64,000 bases of DNA from Noviherbaspirillum soli (GTDB lineage: Bacteria > Pseudomonadota > Gammaproteobacteria > Burkholderiales > Burkholderiaceae_D): assembly GCF_015352955.1 (NCBI RefSeq), contig NZ_JACYOX010000033.1, positions 1-64,000 on the forward strand, written 5' to 3'. The notes beneath the pieces were generated by a model. It was not told the origin of the DNA. It searched no databases and saw only the letters and a program-made list of their open reading frames with translations. The position numbers and the translations under genes were made by a program. This document shows, one piece after another, positions 29,902 through 40,496 of this stretch (positions are counted from its first letter, which is position 1; every line of letters starts with the position of its first letter).

Positions 29902-31196
29902 CAGCGGGTCTCCCGGTCACGGCTCATGCGGCTTTCACGGCTGCGCGCGTCGTTGGCGCGTGGCAGTTCGATTGTTGGCGCCGGCTCCACGGTCGGCGCC
30001 GGCGCCGCGCCTTGGGCTGGCGCAGGCGAACGTGCGGCACTGTCGGCGGCCGACTGGCTGATTAGCTTATCCAAAGGCAAATACATCAGGTTATTGCTGG
30101 AACGGGAGTCAACCATGAGCTTTGTCGTGTTGGAAAAAATCTGTTGCATGACGTCGAGATACATCCTGTCGCGGGTAACGGCCGGCGCCTTCTGGTACTC
30201 GACCAGCACCTGCTTGAAGCGCGCCGCCTCGCCCTCGGCGTTGGCAATGATGCGGGCGCGATAGCCCTCGGACTCCTGCGCCAGTCGCGAAGCCGCGCCG
30301 CGCGCCTTGGGCACCACGTCGTTGGCATAGGCCTGGCCTTCATTCTTCAGGCGCTCGCGGTCCTGTCCGGCCTTGACCGCATCGTCGAAAGCTGCCTGCA
30401 CCTGTTCCGGCGGCTGCACGCCCTGCATGGTGACGTTGGTGATTTGCACGCCGGCCTTGTAACGGTCAAGGATCTGCTGCATCAGCTGGCTGACCTCGAA
30501 CGCCACTTTTTCCCGGCCTTCATACAGCACGAAATCCATCTTGCTCTTGCCCACGATTTCCCGGATGGCGGTTTCGGCCACCTGCTTGACCGTCTCTTCC
30601 TGGTCGCGCAGGTTGAATACCCATTCGGAGGCATTCTTGAGCTTGTATTGCACCGCAAACTGGATGTCGATGATGTTCTCGTCATCCGTCAGCATCAGCG
30701 ACTCGCGCGCGACCTTGTTGCGCACGCTGGAGCGGTAACCCACTTCAACCGTGCGCACTGTCGAGATATTGACGATTTCATGGCTCTGGATCGGCGACGG
30801 CCAACGCCAGTTGAAACCGGCCGGGGTCATGTGGCTGTAGCGCCCGAAGGTCATCACGACGCCGGTCTGGCCTTCCTGGACGATGAAGAAGCCGCTGATC
30901 AGCCAGAGGAAGAGAATGATGGCGGCAACGATGCCTGCGCCGATGCCGGCGCCGCGCATATCGGGCCGGAAACCATCGCCGCCCCCGTTGCCACTGCCAC
31001 CGCCTCCGCGCCTGCCAAACAGGCGGTTGATGCGCTGATTGAAGTCGCGCCAGAGCTGATCGAGGTCAGGCGGACCGTCGCTGGGGCGCTTGTTGTCCTG
31101 ATTCTGGGGTGGCTCGTTATTATCCGAGCCACGCCCCCAGCGCGGATCATTCAGCGAAAATTTAAGACCGATCTTCTTCAATAAGGGTACAGGCAT
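29901..31196 (-). CDS. hflK: HflK subunit of the HflKC complex
   Basis: 431 aa. A Gly/Pro-rich cytoplasmic N-terminus (NDPRWGRGSDNNEPP, then GGGGSGNGGGDG) precedes a single membrane helix (GIVAAIILFLWLISGFF, ~85-105) and the SPFH domain (IVQEGQTGVVMTFGRYSH). A long coiled region follows, and the tail is rich in Ala/Pro and Arg (SRESRMSRDRETR). It partners HflC in controlling FtsH. hflX ends 24 bp upstream on the same strand, so the order hfq-hflX-hflK-hflC is kept as in other proteobacteria. Confidence 0.96.
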   Translation of the reverse strand: MPVPLLKKIGLKFSLNDPRWGRGSDNNEPPQNQDNKRPSDGPPDLDQLWRDFNQRINRLFGRRGGGGSGNGGGDGFRPDMRGAGIGAGIVAAIILFLWLISGFFIVQEGQTGVVMTFGRYSHMTPAGFNWRWPSPIQSHEIVNISTVRTVEVGYRSSVRNKVARESLMLTDDENIIDIQFAVQYKLKNASEWVFNLRDQEETVKQVAETAIREIVGKSKMDFVLYEGREKVAFEVSQLMQQILDRYKAGVQITNVTMQGVQPPEQVQAAFDDAVKAGQDRERLKNEGQAYANDVVPKARGAASRLAQESEGYRARIIANAEGEAARFKQVLVEYQKAPAVTRDRMYLDVMQQIFSNTTKLMVDSRSSNNLMYLPLDKLISQSAADSAARSPAPAQGAAPAPTVEPAPTIELPRANDARSRESRMSRDRETR

Positions 31197-31219
31197 GCTG
31201 TCGCAATCCGGCTTAAAAG

Positions 31220-32380
31220 TTATAAATTTGTGTGCTGATCGGGCGCGCTGAACCGCACGTCTTCCTCATCGGACGACTGCTGCGCCCCGGCTTGCATGGC
31301 ATGCTCACCGACTGCGAATTCCCCTATCGCCTCCCGCAACAAGTCGAGGCCGGCGCCGGTCTGGGCGCTGATGAAAACCCGGCGGATTTTATCATATTCA
31401 TCACGTTCGACCGCCGGCTCCAGGCCGGCCGCGTCGATCTTGTTCCAGACCAGAATCTGGGGAATCCGGTCGGCGCCGATCTCGCGCAACACCGCATTGA
31501 CCTCTTCCACCTGCTCCAGCCGCGTCGGGCTGGCTGCGTCCACCACATGCAGCAGCAGGTCGGCGCGTATGGTTTCCTCCAGGGTCGCGCGGAAAGCCGC
31601 CACCAGCTGGTGCGGCAGTTCACGGATGAAGCCGACCGTGTCCGAGATCACGACGCTGCCTGCCTCGCCCAGATAAATCCGGCGCGAGGTCGTGTCCAGC
31701 GTTGCGAACAGTTGGTCGGCCGCATACACCTGCGCCTTGGTCATCGCATTGAACAGCGTCGACTTGCCGGCATTGGTGTAACCCACCAGCGACACCGACA
31801 GCGTATTGCTGCGGCCGCGTGCCCGGCGCTGGGTTTCATGCTGACGCTGCAGTTTCTTCAGCTTGGCGCGCAGCGCCTTGACCCGCTCGCCGATCAGCCG
31901 GCGGTCGGTCTCGAGCTGGGTTTCGCCCGGACCACGCAAGCCGATGCCGCCCTTTTGCCGCTCCAGGTGGGTCCAGCCGCGGATCAGGCGGGTAGCCAGA
32001 TGCTGCAACTGGGCCAGTTCGACCTGCACCTTGCCCTCGTGGCTCTGCGCGCGCTGCGCAAAGATATCGAGGATGAGGCTGGTGCGATCGACCACGCGGA
32101 CCTTCAGCACCCGCTCGAGATTACGCTGCTGGGCAGGTGAAAGCGCGTGGTTGAAGATGACGAGATCGAGGTTGCCGTCGTGGACGGCCTGGGCGATTTC
32201 CTGGGCCTTGCCCGAACCCACATACAGCGCGGGATCGGGGCTGGCGCGCTTGCCCATGATGGTGAGCACCGGCTCGGCGCCCGCGGAACTGGATAACAGG
32301 CCGAGTTCTTCCAGGCTGGCGGCAAACTCCCCTTTGCCAAAATCCACGCCAACAAGTGCGGCACGCATGTCAGCAGCCAT
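31220..32380 (-). CDS. hflX: Ribosome-associated GTPase HflX
   Basis: 386 aa. The N-terminal HflX domain includes DPALYVGSGKAQEIA and NHALSPAQQRNLE. Then come the GTPase motifs VGYTNAGKSTLFN (G1, ~206), DTVGFIRELPHQL (G3) and VWNKID (G4). HflX splits or rescues stalled ribosomes, notably in heat stress. The start may be 32380 or the second Met at 32368 (MRAALVGVDFG), which fits the family better; ribosome sites do not decide. It starts 27 bp after hfq. Confidence 0.95.
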   Translation of the reverse strand: MAADMRAALVGVDFGKGEFAASLEELGLLSSSAGAEPVLTIMGKRASPDPALYVGSGKAQEIAQAVHDGNLDLVIFNHALSPAQQRNLERVLKVRVVDRTSLILDIFAQRAQSHEGKVQVELAQLQHLATRLIRGWTHLERQKGGIGLRGPGETQLETDRRLIGERVKALRAKLKKLQRQHETQRRARGRSNTLSVSLVGYTNAGKSTLFNAMTKAQVYAADQLFATLDTTSRRIYLGEAGSVVISDTVGFIRELPHQLVAAFRATLEETIRADLLLHVVDAASPTRLEQVEEVNAVLREIGADRIPQILVWNKIDAAGLEPAVERDEYDKIRRVFISAQTGAGLDLLREAIGEFAVGEHAMQAGAQQSSDEEDVRFSAPDQHTNL

Positions 32381-32406
32381 CCGCAGGACTGGCAGTATGC
32401 AAGGCG

Positions 32407-32643
32407 TTATTCAGCGTCGGACTCCAGGTTGAGATTGACGGCACGTGCCGGCACGACGGTGGAAATTGCGTGTTTGTAGACCATCTGGGTCACGGTATTG
32501 CGAAGCAGAACGACATACTGGTCGAATGATTCGATGTGTCCCTGAAGTTTGATCCCGTTGACCAGATAGATCGAGACGGGGACATGCTCTTTGCGCAAGG
32601 CGTTGAGGAAGGGGTCTTGTAACAGTTGCCCTTTGTTGCTCAT
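32407..32643 (-). CDS. hfq: RNA chaperone Hfq
   Basis: 78 aa, the short form usual in betaproteobacteria. It forms a hexameric ring that pairs small RNAs with mRNAs. The Sm1 region ([21 protein letters not shown]) and Sm2 region ([13 protein letters not shown]) are intact, including the conserved YKHA. There is only a short acidic C-terminal tail (NLNLESDAE). The start MSNKGQLLQ at 32643 has TGGAG upstream; the 21-codon in-frame extension above it is not conserved in character. Confidence 0.97.
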   Translation of the reverse strand: MSNKGQLLQDPFLNALRKEHVPVSIYLVNGIKLQGHIESFDQYVVLLRNTVTQMVYKHAISTVVPARAVNLNLESDAE

Positions 32644-32768
32644 GAAAGCTCCATTGTGTTGTTGTGATGAGGAGTTGGAGGCAACTCGACCATATTCAAG
32701 TAGCACGTTGCCGCGATGAATCTCGAATGTAATCGATTTCCCTGAGTATTACCAAATCAATGGCGTTT

Positions 32769-34109
32769 TTAATCGGATTTCGCAAACGGATTTTTACCAG
32801 AACGCAGTTCTATACGCAGTGGAGTGCCGACCAGTGAAAAAGTTTCGCGGAAGTGCTTTTCCAGGTAGCGCTTGTAGTTTGCGTCAATTGCGTCGAGCGC
32901 ATTGCCGTGGATGACGATGACGGGCGGATTCTGGCCGCCCTGGTGGGCGTAACGCAGCTTGGGCCGGATCGAGCCCTTGCGGCGCGGCTGCTGATGTTCC
33001 ACCGCTTCCAGCAATGCCCGGGTCAGCTTGGGCGTGGGCAGGTTGGCGGTGGCGGCAGCATAGGCGGCGTCCACCGACTTCATCATTTGCGCGATACCGG
33101 TCGACTTGAGCGCCGACACAAAATGAAACTTGGCGAAGGACAGGAAGGACAGCTTGCGATCCAGATCCATCTTGATCTCGTCGCGGCGGTCGCTGGTCAG
33201 GCCATCCCACTTGTTCACGCCCACCACCAGCGCCCTGCCGCTTTCGAGGATGAAGCCGGCGATATGCGCGTCCTGTTCGGAAATGTCCTGCTGCGCATCG
33301 AGCAGCAGGATCACCACATTGGCTTCGGATATGGATTGCAGCGTCTTGACCACCGAGAATTTCTCGATCGCCTCGAACACCTTGCCGCGCTTCCTGATGC
33401 CGGCGGTGTCAATCAGCGAATAGCGGCGGCCATCGCGCTCGAACGGGATTTCGATCGAATCGCGGGTGGTGCCCGGCATGTCGAAAGCGATGACCCGCTC
33501 CTCGCCAAGCAGGGTATTGACCAGCGTCGACTTGCCGACATTGGGGCGGCCGACGATGGCGATGCGGATGCCGCGATCCTGCTCGTCCAGCATTTCCTGG
33601 GGCGTCGTCTGCTGTGCAAAGGCCAGGTCCAGCGCCTCGTCCACCAGGTCCATCACGCCGTCGCCATGCGCGGCGGAAATCACATACGGATCGCCCAGGC
33701 CGAGTTCGTAGAATTCAGCAGTGACCGAGGTGTATTTCATGCCCTCGGACTTGTTCACCACCAGCATTACCGGCCGTCCGGAACGGCGCAGGAAGTCGGT
33801 AATGGTCTTGTCGTGCGGCGTCAGTCCCTGCCGGCCGTCGACGATGAACACCACGATGTCGGCCTCGGCGACCGCCTGCTTGGTCTGCTTGGCCATTTCG
33901 TGCATGATGCCTTCCTTGGCCACCGGCTCGAAGCCGCCGGTGTCGATGACAAGAAAGGGACGTTCGCCGATGCGGCCTTCGCCGTAATGCCGGTCCCGGG
34001 TCAGGCCCGGCAGGTCGGCAACCAGGGCATCACGCGAACGCGTCAGGCGATTGAAGAGCGTGGATTTGCCGACATTGGGTCGACCTACTAATGCGATAAC
34101 CGGCTTCAT
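32769..34109 (-). CDS. der: Double-domain ribosome biogenesis GTPase Der (EngA)
   Basis: 446 aa. Two tandem GTPase domains each start with [10 protein letters not shown] (residues ~8 and ~186), with DTGGFEP and DTAGIRKRG as G3 motifs and NKSE/NKWD as G4. A C-terminal KH-like domain follows. Der is essential for 50S subunit assembly. It starts 7 bp after bamB on the same strand, a conserved pairing. The last ~15 residues ([13 protein letters not shown]) are a typical basic tail. Confidence 0.97.
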   Translation of the reverse strand: MKPVIALVGRPNVGKSTLFNRLTRSRDALVADLPGLTRDRHYGEGRIGERPFLVIDTGGFEPVAKEGIMHEMAKQTKQAVAEADIVVFIVDGRQGLTPHDKTITDFLRRSGRPVMLVVNKSEGMKYTSVTAEFYELGLGDPYVISAAHGDGVMDLVDEALDLAFAQQTTPQEMLDEQDRGIRIAIVGRPNVGKSTLVNTLLGEERVIAFDMPGTTRDSIEIPFERDGRRYSLIDTAGIRKRGKVFEAIEKFSVVKTLQSISEANVVILLLDAQQDISEQDAHIAGFILESGRALVVGVNKWDGLTSDRRDEIKMDLDRKLSFLSFAKFHFVSALKSTGIAQMMKSVDAAYAAATANLPTPKLTRALLEAVEHQQPRRKGSIRPKLRYAHQGGQNPPVIVIHGNALDAIDANYKRYLEKHFRETFSLVGTPLRIELRSGKNPFAKSD

Positions 34110-34116
34110 GACTTTC

Positions 34117-35277
34117 TTACTCGGCCCTTAATGCGGCCACAGTTCCTGCTTGTGTTTGGAAAATGAGACTGCTGCCTGCCACGACCGGGGTGCCGATCAC
34201 GCGGCTGCCATCGCTGGCAACGCGCGCCATCAGCGCACCATCTTCAGGCGACAGGAAATGCATGTAGCCCTGGTAATCGCCGACGGCGACCGTGCGGCCC
34301 AGGGCGACCGGCGTTGCCAGGCGGCGATTGGCGAGACTGGTGTTGCGCCAGACGCTGACGCCGGCGTCGCGCGTTAGCGCACTGACGTTGCCGCGGTCAT
34401 CGGCGCCATAGACATGACGCTCGTCGGCGCCGAGGCCGACTTCACTGGAAAATTCCTTGGCCCAGCGGGTCGCGCCACTGGCCGCATCAACGCAGCCAAG
34501 CCGTCCCTGATAGGCCACCGCGCATATCTCGCGGCCGAGCAGCAGCGGTATGCCCGACACGTCGGCGATACGCTCCAGTTCGGTTGCGCCACGCGGATCG
34601 CCGACAGCCACTTCCCAGCGCGGCCCGCCATTCGACAGTGCCAGCGATACCAGACGGCCGCCAGGCAGTCCGACATAAGCGGACTGGCTGTCCACGGCGA
34701 TGCCAGGGGCGCTGCGCAGCGCCAGGGCTGGCGCATTGCGCTGCAACTGCCACTTGCGGGTGCCGCTGTCGGCGTCGAAAGCGACGATGCGGTTGTCGAT
34801 GCTGCGCACGATCACCAGGCCCTGGGCGACTGCAGGCGCGCCCAGGATTTCGCTGGAGGCCTGCGCTTTCCAGCGCTGCTTGCCATCGGCGCTGAATGCC
34901 AGCACCACGCCACCGGCGGCGCCGACCGCGATCGTGTCGGCACTGGCGCCGACGCCGGCGGTCAATGGCATGCCTGCCTTGATGCGCCAGATCTGGCGGC
35001 CAGTGTCGGCCTCCAGCCGCGCCAGGGTACCGTCGGCGGCAGCGACATAGATGCTGTCGCCGCCCAGCGCCGGATTGAACAATGCGTTGCCGGCGCTGCC
35101 CACGTTGACGCTCCAGGCGGTCTTGACGGTCATGGACGGCTTGAAATCGACCAGCGCAGCCGGCGGATTGCGCGGCGTCGGCTTGCTGGCAAACGGATTG
35201 AGGGATTGCAAGGTTGAACAGCCGCCCAGCACGGCGAGAGCGATCGAGATGGAAACGGCCTTTGTTGCAATGTGCAT
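34117..35277 (-). CDS. bamB: Outer-membrane protein assembly factor BamB
   Basis: 386 aa. A lipoprotein signal with lipobox LGGC (Cys20) is followed by repeated beta-propeller strands with PQQ-like repeats ([32 protein letters not shown]-like units). BamB is a scaffold of the BAM complex on the periplasmic face of the outer membrane. It sits between yfgM and der in the standard order. No unusual features are seen. Confidence 0.95.
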   Translation of the reverse strand: MHIATKAVSISIALAVLGGCSTLQSLNPFASKPTPRNPPAALVDFKPSMTVKTAWSVNVGSAGNALFNPALGGDSIYVAAADGTLARLEADTGRQIWRIKAGMPLTAGVGASADTIAVGAAGGVVLAFSADGKQRWKAQASSEILGAPAVAQGLVIVRSIDNRIVAFDADSGTRKWQLQRNAPALALRSAPGIAVDSQSAYVGLPGGRLVSLALSNGGPRWEVAVGDPRGATELERIADVSGIPLLLGREICAVAYQGRLGCVDAASGATRWAKEFSSEVGLGADERHVYGADDRGNVSALTRDAGVSVWRNTSLANRRLATPVALGRTVAVGDYQGYMHFLSPEDGALMARVASDGSRVIGTPVVAGSSLIFQTQAGTVAALRAE

Positions 35278-35319
35278 TGTTTTCCCTTCTTTTTCTGGTT
35301 TTTCCTGGCGTGGCCGGGG

Positions 35320-35964
35320 TCAGGCCGCGGCCTTGGCGCCACCGATCGCATCCAGCTTCAGCTGGATCAGCTGGCGGCCCGGGCTCTTGGCGTCCGACTT
35401 CTGCAGGGCTTCCTGATAAGCGGCCCGCGCTTCGGCAACCTTGTTCTGCGCCATCAGCAGGTCGCCCCGGCGATCGGCCAGCGCGCCGGCGAAGGCGACA
35501 GGCACGTCGGCGGACAATACCTTCATGCCTTCGTCATAGGCTTTTTCATCCAGCAGCACGCCGGCCAGGCGGATGCGCGCCAGGGCGCGGTATTCCTCGT
35601 CCCGCCCGCTGTCGACCACCCACTGCAACTGCGCCTTGGCGCCGTTGAGGTCGTTGGCGTCGAAGGCCGCCTTGGCGGCGGTGAGCGCGGCCATCTCGGC
35701 ATACGCGGTGCGGCTGAACTTCTCGCGCATGTCGGCGGCGCCGCGCAGCACGCGGGCAGTGTCCTTGGCGGCGACGGCACGGGTGATTTCATCGTAGAGC
35801 TGGCCGGCCTGCGCTGCCTGGCTGCGCTGGTAGTAGTTCCAGCCGGACCAGGCGGCATAGGCGCCCAGTGCCGCAATCAGCAGCCAGGTGATCAGGTTGC
35901 CATACTGCTTCCACCAGCTTTTGAGAGTCTCAATCTGTTCCTGTTCTTCAAGATCGTATGCCAT
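35320..35964 (-). CDS. yfgM: YfgM-like TPR protein, SecYEG-associated
   Basis: 214 aa. The N-terminus is cytoplasmic (MAYDLEEQEQIETLKSWWKQYG). One membrane helix follows (NLITWLLIAALGAYAAWSGW, ~23-42), then a periplasmic TPR-like domain (LKSWWKQYG before it, ALARIRLAGVLLDEKAYDEGM within). In E. coli YfgM associates with SecYEG and PpiD and passes substrates to periplasmic chaperones. The gene lies 42 bp before bamB and 21 bp after hisS, matching the conserved hisS-yfgM-bamB-der order. Confidence 0.92.
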   Translation of the reverse strand: MAYDLEEQEQIETLKSWWKQYGNLITWLLIAALGAYAAWSGWNYYQRSQAAQAGQLYDEITRAVAAKDTARVLRGAADMREKFSRTAYAEMAALTAAKAAFDANDLNGAKAQLQWVVDSGRDEEYRALARIRLAGVLLDEKAYDEGMKVLSADVPVAFAGALADRRGDLLMAQNKVAEARAAYQEALQKSDAKSPGRQLIQLKLDAIGGAKAAA

Positions 35965-35985
35965 GGCAAGCCCGCTTAATGTTGC

Positions 35986-37353
35986 TTAATGTTTGTAGTG
36001 GACATGACCGTCGTGGTCATGATCGTGATCGTGATCGTGGCCGGCGCTGATGATTTCAGTCACCAGGTAATCGGCCACCTTGTCGAATTCGACGCTGCGC
36101 TGCTGGCTGCTCTCGCCTTCCGCGCCGCGCAATGTCTTGACGCTGGCGGTATGGCTGGCGACTTCGTCCTCGCCGATGATGACCGCAAACGCCGCGCCGC
36201 TGGCATCGGCCCGCTTCATCTGCGACTTGAAGCTGCCCACGCCGGTGGCGGCGGCGCAGTGCAGCACCACATCCAGGCCGGCATCGCGCAGCCGCTCGCC
36301 CAGCACGAATGCCTGCAGCTGCGCCTCGCTGCCCTGATGCACCAGGTAGACGTCGCACTGGTTGGGCGCAAATTGCTCGCCGGCTTCCTTCATCAGTTCG
36401 AGCAGGCGTTCCACGCCGATCGCGAAGCCGCAGGCCGGCGTCGGCTTGCCGCCAAACATTTCGACCAGCGGATCATAGCGGCCACCGCCACAGACCGTGC
36501 CCTGCGAACCCAGCTGGTCAGTCACCCACTCGAACACGGTACGGTTGTAGTAATCCATGCCGCGCACCAGCCGCGGATTGATGGTGAAGGGAATATTGCT
36601 GTGACGCAGGATGGTCTGCACGCCTTCGAAATGCGCCTTCGATTCCTCGCCGAGATAGTCCAGCAGCTTCGGGGCGGCATTCACCAGTTCCTGCATCGCC
36701 GGGTTCTTGGTGTCGAGGATGCGCAGCGGATTGCTGTGCAGGCGGCGCTGGGCATCGGCGTCGAGCTGGTCTCGATGCGCCTCGAAGTAGGCGATCAGGT
36801 CGGCACGGTGGCGGCTGCGCTCCTCGGCGTCGCCGATCGAATTGAGTTCCAGGCGGATGCTGTCCAGGCCGAGGTCATCCCACAGGCGCTGGCACAGCAT
36901 GATCAGTTCGGCGTCGATGTCCGGCCCCGCAAAGCCGATCGCTTCCGCGCCGACCTGGTGAAACTGGCGATAGCGGCCGCGCTGCGGACGCTCGTGGCGA
37001 AACATCGGGCCGGCATACCAGAGCCGTTTCGGGCCGTCGTAGGTCAGGTTGTGTTCCAGCGCCGCGCGCACCACGCCTGCGGTGCTTTCCGGCCGCAGCG
37101 TCAGCTGGTCGCCATTCATCGAGTCGGTGAAGGAATACATTTCCTTCTCGACGATGTCGGTGACTGCGCCAAGACCGCGGGCAAACAGCGGCGTCGGCTC
37201 GACGATGGGCGTGCGGATCTGCTGGAAGCCATAGCTCTTGAGCACGGTCTGCACCGTGTTCTCGAACAGTTCCCACAGCGGCGCATCCGCCGGCAGGATG
37301 TCGTTCATCCCTTTGACGCCGACGATTTTTTCGGTTTTTTTATTTTCTGACAT
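35986..37353 (-). CDS. hisS: Histidyl-tRNA synthetase with His/Asp-rich tail
   Basis: 455 aa. It is a class II synthetase: motif 1 region near [16 protein letters not shown], motif 2 [17 protein letters not shown], the histidine-specific [15 protein letters not shown], and motif 3 [13 protein letters not shown]. The anticodon-binding domain follows. The odd feature is the extreme C-terminus: after the usual end ([11 protein letters not shown]) come five HD pairs and GHVHYKH, giving eight histidines in the last 17 residues. This is not needed for catalysis and could bind metal. Neighbours are ispG (5 bp upstream) and yfgM. Confidence 0.97.
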   Translation of the reverse strand: MSENKKTEKIVGVKGMNDILPADAPLWELFENTVQTVLKSYGFQQIRTPIVEPTPLFARGLGAVTDIVEKEMYSFTDSMNGDQLTLRPESTAGVVRAALEHNLTYDGPKRLWYAGPMFRHERPQRGRYRQFHQVGAEAIGFAGPDIDAELIMLCQRLWDDLGLDSIRLELNSIGDAEERSRHRADLIAYFEAHRDQLDADAQRRLHSNPLRILDTKNPAMQELVNAAPKLLDYLGEESKAHFEGVQTILRHSNIPFTINPRLVRGMDYYNRTVFEWVTDQLGSQGTVCGGGRYDPLVEMFGGKPTPACGFAIGVERLLELMKEAGEQFAPNQCDVYLVHQGSEAQLQAFVLGERLRDAGLDVVLHCAAATGVGSFKSQMKRADASGAAFAVIIGEDEVASHTASVKTLRGAEGESSQQRSVEFDKVADYLVTEIISAGHDHDHDHDHDGHVHYKH

Positions 37354-37358
37354 GATCT

Positions 37359-38666
37359 CTACGACTCGTTTTCAACTTGGCTGGCCGCGTCGGCGGCCTG
37401 CGATGTGCTGCCATTTCCATAGCGGCTGCGCACGTAATCCAGCACGATGGCCTGGAATTCCTCGGCGATGCGCTCGCCGCGCAGCGTGACGGTTTTCTTG
37501 CCGTCGACAAAGACCGGCGCCGCCGGCGACTCGCCGGTGCCCGGCAGGCTGATGCCGATGTTGGCATGCTTGGATTCGCCCGGGCCGTTGACGATGCAGC
37601 CCATCACGGCCACATTCATTTCCTCGACGCCGGGGTATTGCGTCTTCCAGGCCGGCATCTGCTCGCGCAGGAAGGTCTGGATATCGTCCGCCAGTTCCTG
37701 GAACACGGTGGATGTGGTGCGGCCGCAGCCGGGACAGGCAATGACCATGGGCGTAAACTTGCGCAGGCCCATGGTCTGCAGGATTTCCTGTCCGACGATC
37801 ACTTCCTTGGTCCGGTCGCCGCCGGGTTCGGGGGTAAGCGAAATACGGATGGTGTCGCCTATGCCCTGCTGCAACAGCACCGACAGCGCCGCGGTGGAAG
37901 CAACGATGCCCTTGCTGCCCATGCCGGCTTCGGTCAGGCCCAGGTGCAGCGGGTAGTCGCAGCGGCTGGCAAGTTCGCGATACACCGCGATCAGGTCCTG
38001 CACGCCCGATACCTTGCACGACAGGATGATGCGGTCGCCCGCCAAGCCCAGTTCCTCGGCGCGACGGGCGTTTTCGATTGCCGACGTCACCAGCGCCTCG
38101 TACATCACCGCCTGCGCCGACCATGGCTGGGCGCGCCGCGCATTTTCGTCCATGATGCGCGCCAGCAGCGACTGGTCCAGGCTGCCCCAGTTCACGCCGA
38201 TTCGCACCGGCTTGTCATAGCGGCAGGCCACCTCGATCATCTGGGCGAATTGGCTGTCGCGCTTTGCGCCCTGCCCCACATTGCCCGGATTGATCCGGTA
38301 TTTGGACAGCGCCTGGGCGCACTCAGGGAAGTCATTGAGCAGGGTATGGCCGTTGTAATGGAAGTCGCCGACCAGCGGCACGTCGATGCCCATGCGGTCC
38401 AGCTGCTCGCGTATCGCCGGCACGGCGGCGGCGGCCTCGGGATTGTTGACGGTGATGCGCACCATCTCGGAGCCTGCACGCGCCAGTTCCTTGACCTGGA
38501 TCGCGGTGCCAATGGCGTCGGCCGTGTCGGTATTGGTCATCGACTGCACCACCACCGGCGCATTGCCGCCGATGATGATTTCCCGGCTGCCATGGCGCAC
38601 CACCGCGCGCCGCGTGGCGTGGCGCGGGGACGGGCCCGATGCCGCGGCCTGGCTTGCTTGATTCAT
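37359..38666 (-). CDS. ispG: 4-hydroxy-3-methylbut-2-enyl diphosphate synthase (GcpE)
   Basis: 435 aa. It carries out the penultimate step of the MEP isoprenoid pathway using a [4Fe-4S] cluster. Three cysteine ligands are visible in CPGCGRT and GCIVNGPGE. The barrel region contains GDFHYNG and [14 protein letters not shown]. The start at 38666 has AAGGAAGGAA upstream. The C-terminal tail ([16 protein letters not shown]) is probably disordered. It lies 5 bp before hisS and 92 bp after rodZ, the usual order rodZ-ispG-hisS. Confidence 0.97.
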   Translation of the reverse strand: MNQASQAAASGPSPRHATRRAVVRHGSREIIIGGNAPVVVQSMTNTDTADAIGTAIQVKELARAGSEMVRITVNNPEAAAAVPAIREQLDRMGIDVPLVGDFHYNGHTLLNDFPECAQALSKYRINPGNVGQGAKRDSQFAQMIEVACRYDKPVRIGVNWGSLDQSLLARIMDENARRAQPWSAQAVMYEALVTSAIENARRAEELGLAGDRIILSCKVSGVQDLIAVYRELASRCDYPLHLGLTEAGMGSKGIVASTAALSVLLQQGIGDTIRISLTPEPGGDRTKEVIVGQEILQTMGLRKFTPMVIACPGCGRTTSTVFQELADDIQTFLREQMPAWKTQYPGVEEMNVAVMGCIVNGPGESKHANIGISLPGTGESPAAPVFVDGKKTVTLRGERIAEEFQAIVLDYVRSRYGNGSTSQAADAASQVENES

Positions 38667-38758
38667 GTCGAATTTCCTTCCTTGTATGACGTGGCCTTGG
38701 CTTGGCGGGGAAGCAATCAACGATGCTCTGCTACCCGTCTGCCTGCCGCGCTCGATGT

Positions 38759-39709
38759 TTATTTCACGGTGACGCGGGCAACGTTGTTGCGTGTGGTGCC
38801 AGCCAGGTTCAGCGGCTCGCCGCGCACGCTTGCGTCGACGCCGCGGGCATTGCCCACGGTCAGGGACAGCGGACCAGCCAGGTCGAAGGATTCGGTCGTG
38901 CCGGCACGCATCACCCGCGCCACCACGGTGCTGTTGTCCGCCCGCTTCACTTCAACCCACGAATCCTGCTTGAAATTGAGCACCAGCGCGCTGCTGGCCG
39001 GCGTTGCAGCGGCCAGCGGCGCTTGGGCGGCCGGCGCCGGTGCCGGCGTTGCCGGCTCGGGCGTCGGGGCTGCCGGCACCGGAGTCGGCGCAGCTTGCTG
39101 TGCCGAGGCTGAATCGACATGCGACAGCGGCGGCGTCACGTCGGTTTCAACCACGCGGCCCGGCTTGTCGGCCGCAGCCGTCGGCGCAGGCGCAGCCTCC
39201 TTGTTCAGGCGCTCGGCAACCGACGGCGGCACCAGTTCGGCCAGACGGTCGCGCTGGCTGATCAGGGCAGCCGCGGCAAAGGCGACCACGACCACGCCAC
39301 CAATCATCAACAACTTGCCTGGGCCGCGCTGCCGACGGCGTGAAGCGGCACGGTGCGGCGTGAAGGTGGCGGTCGGGATCGCCCGCCGCAGGGGAATCGC
39401 CTGTTCTGCCACGCCGGGGATCTGGGCGATCTGCGCCAGCATGGGCGTCGCGTCGAGCTGGAGCAGCTTGGCGTAGGCGCGAATGAATCCGCGTGCCACC
39501 GCCATACCCGGCAGCGCGCCGTAATCGTCGGTTTCCATCGCGAGTATCTGGCGCGGCGCCAGGTTGAGCTGCCTGGCCACCTGATCGACGGTCCAGTTGA
39601 ATTGCTGACGCCGCATGGCCAGTTGCATGCCTGGCGTTGGCTGTCCGTGTTCCGCCGGCGTCTGCTGGCTGGCGTGTTCAGTCGGTTCAGTCATGGAAAA
39701 ATCACTCAT
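38759..39709 (-). CDS. rodZ: Cytoskeletal membrane protein RodZ-like
   Basis: 316 aa. An N-terminal helix-turn-helix of the Xre type ([20 protein letters not shown]) precedes a basic segment (RRRQRGPGK), a single membrane helix ([18 protein letters not shown], ~130-150), a Pro/Ala-rich periplasmic linker and a C-terminal DUF4115 beta domain ([17 protein letters not shown]). RodZ connects MreB to the cell-wall elongation complex. The gene begins within the last 8 bp of pilW and precedes ispG. Confidence 0.92.
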   Translation of the reverse strand: MSDFSMTEPTEHASQQTPAEHGQPTPGMQLAMRRQQFNWTVDQVARQLNLAPRQILAMETDDYGALPGMAVARGFIRAYAKLLQLDATPMLAQIAQIPGVAEQAIPLRRAIPTATFTPHRAASRRRQRGPGKLLMIGGVVVVAFAAAALISQRDRLAELVPPSVAERLNKEAAPAPTAAADKPGRVVETDVTPPLSHVDSASAQQAAPTPVPAAPTPEPATPAPAPAAQAPLAAATPASSALVLNFKQDSWVEVKRADNSTVVARVMRAGTTESFDLAGPLSLTVGNARGVDASVRGEPLNLAGTTRNNVARVTVK

Positions 39710-40496
39710 CGTATGCCCCGCGCGTCAGGGCGGCATATTCACGCGAATCCGGAAAGCGGCGGCGCAGCTGGTTCGACAGCGAGGATTCGGCGTCCCGGTC
39801 GCCGAGCTTGCGCTCCACCCTGATTGCCATCCAGAGCGCGGCGGCGTTAGTCTGGTCAGCCCGCATCAAGCGGCTGACGTAGAAACGCGCGCGTTGATAG
39901 TCGCCGCGGCTATAGTAAAGCTGCGCCAGGTTCAGGTTCGCATCCGAATTGCCGGGATCGGCCTGGAAAGCCTGGTTGAAATAGCGCTCCGCTGCCGCCG
40001 CGTCCTTGAGCCGCAGGCTGCAGACGCCGGCATTGTTCAACGCCTTGGCGGGCGAAGTGTAGCTGCGGTTCTTCAGCGCGCTTTCGAAATAAGCCAGCGA
40101 TTCCGTTGCGCGACCGTTTTCGCACAGGAACCAGCCATAGTTGTTGGCAAAGTCAGGGTTGCCGGGCGCCAGCTTCATCGCCCGCTGGAAGCTGTCTTCC
40201 GCCAGCTGGGTTTCATGCATGTCCATGTAGATCAGCGCGCGCACGCTGTAGGCATCCGCCAGCGCCGGATTGATCTGGATTGCCTGCTTGATCTCGTCCA
40301 GCGCAGTGGCGAGCTGGCCCTGTCCGTAGTAGCCGACCGCGAGCTGCAGCCGGATCTGGGCGCGACGCTCGATATCGGTCTGATCGACGCTGGTACGCAG
40401 GTCCTGCGGCGCCGGCGCCTGGCCGACGCCTGCGCATGCGCAAAGCAACAGAAGGGAAAACGCTACGCCTGACCAGCCGCCCAGGCCAGCCTTCAC
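39702..40496 (-). CDS. pilW: Type IV pilus biogenesis/stability lipoprotein PilW (PilF)
   Basis: 264 aa. A lipobox-like LLCAC near residue 21 follows a hydrophobic signal. The mature protein is made of TPR repeats ([40 protein letters not shown]). PilW/PilF is the pilotin-like lipoprotein needed for PilQ secretin assembly. Its ATG overlaps the rlmN stop by 4 bp and its stop overlaps the rodZ start by 8 bp. Other pilus genes are not in this window. Confidence 0.92.
   Translation of the reverse strand: MKAGLGGWSGVAFSLLLLCACAGVGQAPAPQDLRTSVDQTDIERRAQIRLQLAVGYYGQGQLATALDEIKQAIQINPALADAYSVRALIYMDMHETQLAEDSFQRAMKLAPGNPDFANNYGWFLCENGRATESLAYFESALKNRSYTSPAKALNNAGVCSLRLKDAAAAERYFNQAFQADPGNSDANLNLAQLYYSRGDYQRARFYVSRLMRADQTNAAALWMAIRVERKLGDRDAESSLSNQLRRRFPDSREYAALTRGAYDE

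Noticed and set aside
36000-36045. Repeated ATCGTG hexamers as a possible CRISPR or regulatory repeat
   Set aside because: They simply encode the HD repeats at the end of hisS; too short and without spacers.
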